Source: Sorex araneus (Eukaryota > Chordata > Mammalia > Eulipotyphla > Soricidae). From it: a DNA stretch of 64,000 nt. The position numbers were made by a program, and so were the translations under genes. The stretch spans positions 399,945,310-400,009,309 of the forward strand of contig NC_073302.1 of the NCBI RefSeq assembly GCF_027595985.1, written 5' to 3'. Below the pieces are notes generated by a model. It searched no databases and was not told the origin of the DNA. It worked only from the letters and a program-made list of their open reading frames with translations. Each line of letters opens with the position of its first letter. Within the stretch, counting starts at the first letter, position 1. Shown here piece by piece: positions 57,662 to 64,000 of this stretch.

Positions 57662-59265
57662 AAGGTATTGAAATTAAACATAAATATAAAATAAAATAAC
57701 AAAGGCAAACAGTTTCATTATGAAGATATTTATTGAAGAGCATGTTCACATTTTTACTAGTGGGGAAATGGATTAAAATAAATAAATCAAAGAACATACT
57801 AGAATATCTAATAAAAATGTCATCTTTCTTTAGTGATTGAGTGCCATGATTAAGAGGATTTCTTATCACCCTTGTTTCTAGTAACAATAATATTGAAAAG
57901 AGAAATCTGTTGATAGGTAATACTAATATAAATTCTCATTTCAAAATGCTTTTAAATAGCTGTTCATTGTAAACACTGTAATATTAATAGGATTTTCTTT
58001 TAAAATATGAATTCCTTATAGAAACATGAACTCTCTTAGGCATTATATATCACATAATAATTCTGATAAAATACTCTTTGAGTTGAAATATGGTAACTTC
58101 ATTTTGAAATCTCAAGTAGCCCTGCTTATTAGAAAGCTATTCACAGACAAACTTTGTGCAAATGAGCATTGGGACTGAGGAAAATAAACTATAAAGGAAA
58201 ATCAAAGTAGATATACTTGAGTATTTATTCAAAATTATTTTCTCTATTATTTTCTTCTTTTCATTGACACTAACCCTCTGTTTTACATCATATATCCTTT
58301 AAAAATACATTACTGTTTTATCTTTAAAATTTGCTGTTTCCTAGTCATATTGACATTTGAGGTTTACTGATAAATTTGAACCCAATTATCCCATGATTTT
58401 CTGAAAATGATTCCGTTGCAGCAATTTCTAACTAGTCAATCCCCTTACTTTATTCATAGATAAAGATCAATCCATATGGCACATATTTTCTATCCAGGAC
58501 ATTTGTGCCTCTGCACAGGCTGTGTATTGCCTGCTACCTCCTCTCTGATCCAATCAGTCATAGTTGAAAGCCAGTTATTCTAAAGCAAGAAGAAATCACC
58601 CATACAAACTTGATTTTAGGGGAACTTAGAAAGTGGTTGGAGGGTTGGGGCCGTGGTGATAGTTAAATAAAATTGCAATTATGAAACAAAAACAATTTTT
58701 TTCTGTCTATAAAGTTATTTCAAATTTAATCTCTGAGATTAGTACAATGATTTATTTTTGCTTCTAAAACTTCAATATCAAGAAGGAAATCTCTAATGTA
58801 AATGGAGAAAGTGAGATCTAGAAAAGTTAAACAACATGGGCCCTGTTATTGAGTTAAAAATGGACATAGCTGAGATTTAGACCTGTGAATTCTATTTCTT
58901 ATAACATACTATGCTATTTCAAATTTAAACCTAGATCAAAAAAGAAACATACTCTTTCTCCCTGTAAATAATCAATTTTTGCAATAAAACTATTTAAAGT
59001 TAATCCGAAGATTGTGATTGACCAGAGAATTGGGAAAGCATTACTGAGTAGGTTTACAGCTTCTTATCAGTTTGTAATGTTTGGTGTTCAAACAAAACAG
59101 GCTTCTTATTAAAGAATTGTTTTCCTACTGGACATGGGCTATGAAAGCAAAGATAGAAAATTAGATGAGCCAAATATGAATAATCAATTTTGCTTAAGAC
59201 ATACTGCATAATATAGAGTCCATTTTTGAGTTACAATCCTATGTAAGGTACCACGACTTAAAAAA
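57662..59265. other. AT-rich unique-looking DNA
   Basis: About 1.6 kb. ggttggggccgtggtgatag at about 58643 hints at a SINE head but goes no further. Nothing else recognised. Confidence 0.3.
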
Positions 59266-59276
59266 CATTGCACTTA

Positions 59277-59453
59277 GGGGCTGGAGTAATAGCACAGCGG
59301 GTAGGGTGTTTGCCTTGCACGTGGCCGACCCGGGTTCGATTCCCAGTATCCCATATGGTCCCCTGAGCACTGCCAGGAGTAATTCCTGAGTGCAGAGCCA
59401 GGAGTAACCCCTGTGCATCACCGGGTGTGACCCAAAAAAGCAGAAAAAAAAAG
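59277..59453 (+). mobile_element. Type 1 SINE, near-consensus, with perfect TSD
   Basis: The best preserved type 1 copy here. Head ggggctggagtaatagcaca, ttgccttgcacgtggccgac, catcccatatggtcccctga-like centre, agagccaggagtaacccctg, gtgtgacccaaaa and an A-rich tail. The 11-bp TSD cattgcactta is exact (59266-59276 and 59454-59464). Probably one of the youngest insertions in the window. Confidence 0.95.
59290..59343 (+). promoter_or_regulatory. Internal RNA polymerase III promoter of the SINE
   Basis: A box tagcacagcggg at 59290-59301 and B box ggttcgattcc at 59333-59343. The B box fits the GGTTCGANTCC consensus exactly. Spacing is about 31 bp, as in tRNA genes, supporting tRNA ancestry of the head. 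Confidence 0.8.
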
Positions 59454-59849
59454 CATTGCACTTATTCCATGAGTTAAAAATTATATAAATGCAAGAAAAT
59501 AGTATTTTTATTTTAAAGTACAGTCTTTGATTTTTAGAAGACATATAAGAGGAAGAAAGAGGCAAAAAGAAAGGAAGGGGAAAAACACAGAAGAATTTTT
59601 GTCTGTATGTTTTAAGTTATAAGTAATAGGTATAATATCAACCAACTATAACTTAGACACTTTGTGGTGCTATAGCTTTAAGCACATCTTTTGAAAATTC
59701 AAAACATTTTGAAGGCAATTAATTATTACTGATTTTACATCATCTTTGGAACTTAGCAGTATACATTTAAACAGATGTTGTTTTTTTAGAAGTAGTTATG
59801 TCCTTGGTGTTCAGAGAATGAGAAAAACAACACAAGAATGCTATCGATA

Positions 59850-61350
59850 TCTATTTATTTTCTACAAACTTGATTTTAATTACTATGATTTACAATGTAA
59901 GTGATAGCATTTCATGACTACGATGCTCCATCCGAGTGCCAACCTCTTTGTACCATTGTTAGGGTCTTCCCTCAAACCGTCTTTCTTTGTCCTATCTTCT
60001 TACCAACGTCAGTTATTTAGGCCAGTTCACTGATTCTATTGCATTGTGCCATTTGTAATGCCCTTAATATGTTTCTTTATATCCCACTTCACTCAGTGTG
60101 ATACCCTGCAGATCTGTCGCTGTGGTGGTGCATTGTATGACTTCATCTTTTCAGTAGTATTCCACTGTATTTATATATAACAGCTTCTTTATACAGTCAT
60201 TTGTTTTTGAATGCATGAGTAGTTTCCAGATTGGAGCTACTGTGAATAGTATTGCAATAAATATAAGAGTGCAAATGTGTTTTCTGAAGAGTATTTTGGG
60301 GTCCTTGGGTGTCGATCCAAGAAATGGAATGGCTGGGTAATGTGGAAACTAAATTCTTAGTTTTTTGCCAAGTGTCCATATTTTTTTCCAAAAGTATTGA
60401 ACTAAGATACACTCCCACAAGCAATGAATGAGGATTCTCTTTTCCCCACATCCCTGCCTATATTGATTGTTTTGGTTCTCTTTATGTATGCCAGTATCAT
60501 TAGTGTGAGGTAATATTTCAGTTTTGTTAGAGTTTGCATTTCCCTGACAAGTTATGCAGAGCACTTTTTCATTTCCTCAACATAGTTTCCTTGAGGAGTT
60601 TCTGTTCATATCTTCCACACCCATTTTTGGATATTGTCGACTCTTATTTTCTTATTTAGTTTTACAAGTGTTTAAAATACCTTAGATATTATTCTTTGTC
60701 TGGTGAGGAGTGGGCAAATATTTTCTCCTAATCCATGGCATGCCTTTTTATACTGACTATTGTTTCTTCTAGGGCCTCCAAGCAACCTCAGGGAAAAAAC
60801 TAAGATGGGAGGCTTTTTACCCAAGTAGTTTTTATACTACAAAGCTATCGTAATAAATTATATTACCCAAACAAAGACAAACACCCAGAGCAGTGGAATA
60901 GAATTAAGAGTCCAAAGAAAGACCCACAGTTTTATGACAACTAATTTTCCACAAAAGAGCTCAGAGTATAATGTGGAGCAAAAGAAGTCTCTTCAACGAG
61001 AAAAGGATGAAAAACTAGTAAATCGCATATAAGGAAATGAACTCAGACCAACCAATCACTTTAGGCACATGTTCTCCCTTGAACACGTATCTTTGTCTCC
61101 CTCATATTTCTCTGACATTCTTTCAGTAAACACTTTTTTTCTTAATTAAAAATGGATTATGGATGTCAATACCAGACTTAATACATAAAAAAGTTGAGGA
61201 AACAGAGGAAGATGTCTTAATGGCATTGAATCTAGAGTTATCTCCAAAGATTCAATACAATTGTCCAAGCGAATAGAAACAAAGATCAATAAATGAGAGC
61301 ACATCAAATTAAGAAACTTCTGCACCATGATAAACATAATAACCTACTTT
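59850..61350. mobile_element. Older LINE-1 with inverted 5' half
   Basis: 59850-60775 is antisense L1 3' region (ggtagtgatagcatttcatg-like start, tttttccaaaagtattgaac, tttccctgacaagttatgca). 60776-61350 is sense ORF2 (tttttatactacaaagctat, cccagagcagtggaatagaa, attaagaaacttctgcacca). In intact L1 the word ending the sense part directly precedes the word at the 60775 end of the antisense part, the pattern of twin priming. More diverged than the copy at 48565. Confidence 0.8.
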
Positions 61351-61394
61351 AAAAGAAAATTATAATTACTTTTCCCAGTTATATTTTTGTTGAC

Positions 61395-61530
61395 TATTAT
61401 ATCTTCCACCCCCATTTTTGGATGTTGTTGACATTTTTTTTTCTTGTTTAGTTTTATAAGTGTTTTTAGATACCTTAGATATTATACTCTGTAAGATGAG
61501 TAGTGGGAATATTCATAATTTCATGCTAAA
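61395..61530 (-). mobile_element. Second antisense L1 fragment repeating 60610-60730
   Basis: tatcttccacccccattttt, gttttataagtgtttttaga and accttagatattatactctg closely repeat 60613-60705 in the same orientation. Either a local duplication or another insertion of the same region. Confidence 0.7.
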
Positions 61531-62136
61531 ATACCACAGTTGAAAATGTTTATGGAAAAAGAGGAGGAAAGATTTTGTAATGATGCCAAGCATCAGCTAT
61601 CTCTGATGAGACTCACCTTCTAAGAATAATATAAAGTTTCTATAGTGGTAGTTCTTATCTAAGAAGTGAGATAGTTGCTTTGCAACCATATAAGTCAAAT
61701 TCAGTTTAATAGACGTTTGAATTTGTAATGCAGAGTCCTGAGACATTTCACATACACAATTCAATAATATATCTTACCCCAGAGTCTTGATCTCTTAGTT
61801 AAGTTTCGTGCATGACAAAATACCTTAGATTATTTAGTAGATCCTAATTAAGGATCATTTCTACTACGTTTCTCTATACATTATAAGCTATCAAAAGACT
61901 CCATTATTCACAACTGCAAGTGAATGAACTATTTTAGCAGGATTGATAAACAGAAAAAGAACACATTTCATTCATTCAAATGTTAATGAGAAATAACTTA
62001 CTCTAGTTTTGAGCAGTGTTTTGAAACATACCTAATCTTGTCCTTTAGTTTATGTTGATAAGGAAATACAAATTACATCTACTATTCAAATAAAAATAAA
62101 AAGTTATATCATACACTAATAAACAGAACTGAAATA
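61531..62136. other. AT-rich unique-looking DNA
   Basis: No recognised feature. Confidence 0.3.
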
Positions 62137-62147
62137 AATATTTGAAA

Positions 62148-62382
62148 GCACTGTCATAGCTCTGTTATCCCATTGTTCATCAATTTGCTCGAGCGGGCAC
62201 CAGTAACGTCTCTATTGTGAGACTTGTTACTGTTTTTGGCATATCAAATATGCCATGGGTAGCTTGATGGGTTCTTCCCTGCAGGCAGGATACTCTGTGT
62301 AGCTTTCCAGACTCTCCAAGAGGGACAGAGCAATCGAACTCAGGTCAGCTGCGTGCAAGGCAAATACCCTACCTGCTGTGCT
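62148..62382 (-). mobile_element. Type 2 SINE with 11-bp TSD
   Basis: Antisense copy. Tail gcactgtcatagctctgtta, gctcgagcgggcaccagtaa, body, head ending acctgctgtgct. The repeat aatatttgaaa at 62137-62147 and 62383-62393 fixes the ends, so the last ~12 bp of the head were lost by 5' truncation on insertion. Confidence 0.9.
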
Positions 62383-62426
62383 AATATTTGAAAAGCAAAA
62401 TTTAATTAAATTTAAAAGATTTGTAA

Positions 62427-62590
62427 TTTGGGCCACAGAAATAGTACAGTGGGAACATGTGTGCCTTGCACAAAGCTGACCAGGTTCTATCTCTGGTGTA
62501 CCATGTGGTCCCCAAAGTCTGCCAGGAGTAATCCTGATCCCTGAGTGCAGCCCTGAGCACTGGTGGGTATGCCCCCCAAACAATAATAAC
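62427..62590 (+). mobile_element. Type 1 SINE, diverged
   Basis: gggccacagaaatagtacag, gtgccttgcacaaagctgac and gagcactggtgggtatgccc in type 1 order. Confidence 0.75.
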
Positions 62591-63044
62591 ATAAAGATTG
62601 GTGATTAATCCAATTGTGTTAATTAATCTAATAATAAAATAATTTGTTGTCCATTATAGTTTCATTCTTGCGAATAAGTAAATGCTTTTCATAATTATTT
62701 ATATAAATGGATATATAAAAGCTATAGAAATTCATTCACATTAAGTGTAGTTCATTCTTTTCCAATTTAAGTATATGTCCTCTTTTAACTTAATTTTTAG
62801 TCTCATTTTTTATTTCTCTTATTTTCCTTCTCATTCCACTTTTAGATTTTATAGCATTTCACATTTAAATGATTTAAATTTAAATGATCTCTTCATAACA
62901 CCTATCTATGGTTCACTTCTGATAGTTGATATTGATACTTTTAACCGGTTAAGGCAACATGAGAAAATTATTGATGACAATTATATTTTCTTGGCTATAT
63001 ATAAATATACACAGAAAAAATACATTGGATATGTATATGTATTG
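62591..63044. other. AT-rich unique-looking DNA
   Basis: No recognised feature. A 103-codon frame starting at 62775 is low-complexity and runs into a SINE. Confidence 0.3.
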
Positions 63045-63165
63045 GTTTGGGGTCCCACCGAGGGGTACTTCTGGGCTAATTCCTGACTCTATGCTCAGAT
63101 ACAACTCCCAGAAGTGCTCAATTATCATATAAAATGCCAGGGACTCAACCAGGGTCACCTGTGTG
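63045..63165 (-). mobile_element. Type 1 SINE, old
   Basis: ttggggtcccaccgaggggt, gctaattcctgactctatgc and gactcaaccagggtcacctg are antisense type 1 words. Confidence 0.6.
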
Positions 63166-64000
63166 AAAATAGAATTAATAAGTTACTGTTTTTTTATAAA
63201 GATATATGCAAATATTTTAGCAATCTGAAAAATTGCTTATTATCTATAGATTCTTTCTAGATCATAAATATCCTCTCGACCATAGTAGCGGTGATGTGCC
63301 TTCTAATCAAATCATACTGTCTACCAGTAAAGTCGCCATGAATGTTTGTCCTAAGGCAATTTTTCAATACTAATGTGTGGCTTCCATGTCATGGGGAGAT
63401 TATTTATTATAAGATTTGGGACCTATGTGTGGAAACAACACTGATTAATTTACCAATTCTTATTCTCTGCAAGTTGCTAAAAACTGCTTTCTTGTTTCCC
63501 ATATCAGTAACACAATGTTAAGACACAGAATTTCATGTCGAAATAAGGGGAAACTGGCCTCGGGCCACATTTATAAATCTATGTTCAAGTATGTCATCAA
63601 TCAAATCCTACCCAGATGCCAGTTTACAGCTGGGTATTACAGATGTTCAATAGGGTAACTCATCTTTTAATACAAACAGATCTAGCAGTAGAAAGCAGAA
63701 GGAAAAAAATAGAAGAAAACAATTTTATCTGAAAGCTCTATTTCTCTACAAACTAAAAATTGTTTTTATTACTAATATATATGTATACTAGTATATAAGT
63801 ATATATATAACATATATAAGCATATATATTTCTACATTATTTAGATATTGACTGTTGTTTGTATACATTTGAGGAAGTTTAGAATTGTTTCTTTTTCATG
63901 TTTCCATCTCATTACTTTAATTTATTCTAGATAGTCACATGACTAACCATGGGATATTTGTTATTTTGAAACTATAATACAGTACATTGCCTTTTACTTG
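63166..64000. other. AT-rich DNA with TA repeats
   Basis: Imperfect TA-rich microsatellite at about 63772-63832. Nothing else recognised up to the window end. Confidence 0.35.

Noticed and set aside
58640-58680. A SINE head (ggttggggccgtggtgatag)
   Set aside because: The similarity stops after about 20 bases and is not followed by other SINE words.
62775-63086. A 103-codon plus-strand frame as a candidate small gene
   Set aside because: Low-complexity AT-rich translation with no family similarity; it runs into a diverged SINE.

Overview
The window is mammalian nuclear DNA and most likely comes from a Sorex-type shrew. It is AT-rich and carries no intact host gene that I can recognise. The species call rests on dispersed repeats. 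About fifty pieces belong to one tRNA-headed SINE lineage of the kind I recall as SOR from shrews. Several pieces belong to a LINE-1 lineage, and two belong to an RTE-clade LINE resembling the family I recall as RTE1_Sar from Sorex araneus. This is recognition from memory, not a database search.

Layout. 1-15.2 kb is AT-rich sequence with L1 3' ends (183-440, 3680-5062, 13222-13392), many old SINEs and a U6 retropseudogene (11408-11514). 15.2-29.3 kb holds a 5'-truncated L1 with a perfect 19-bp target-site duplication (TSD; insertion 15250-16195), more SINEs and older L1 pieces. 29.3-32.2 kb holds a SINE abutting an RTE LINE whose 5' half is inverted. 33-43.5 kb holds SINEs, a short L1-tailed composite element (34970-35587) and LTR-like sequence (38.8-40.1 kb). 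43.2-43.9 kb is an unusual inverted SINE cluster. 45.9-51.3 kb is a nested block: a SINE split by a retrocopy, a second RTE LINE split by another retrocopy, and an L1 with an inverted 5' half. 54.3-54.7 kb is a SINE/RTE chimera. 57.2-57.7 kb is a solo LTR. 59.9-61.5 kb is an older L1 with an inversion.

How the elements work together. Two SINE types share one tRNA-like head with RNA polymerase III A and B boxes. Type 1 (about 170 bp) ends in an A-rich tail and has L1-style TSDs, so L1 probably mobilised it. Type 2 (about 240 bp) has a different body. Its 3' end of about 45 bp resembles the 3' end of the RTE LINE, and it finishes in short repeats of the acagtg type instead of poly(A), so the RTE LINE probably mobilised it. 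Copies at 28706 and 54335 keep extra RTE sequence and may record how the SINE gained its tail.

No CRISPR array, operon or prokaryotic feature is present. Every protein-coding trace I can support is a decayed retrotransposon reading frame. SINE and L1 boundaries without a stated TSD are accurate to about 10-20 bp.
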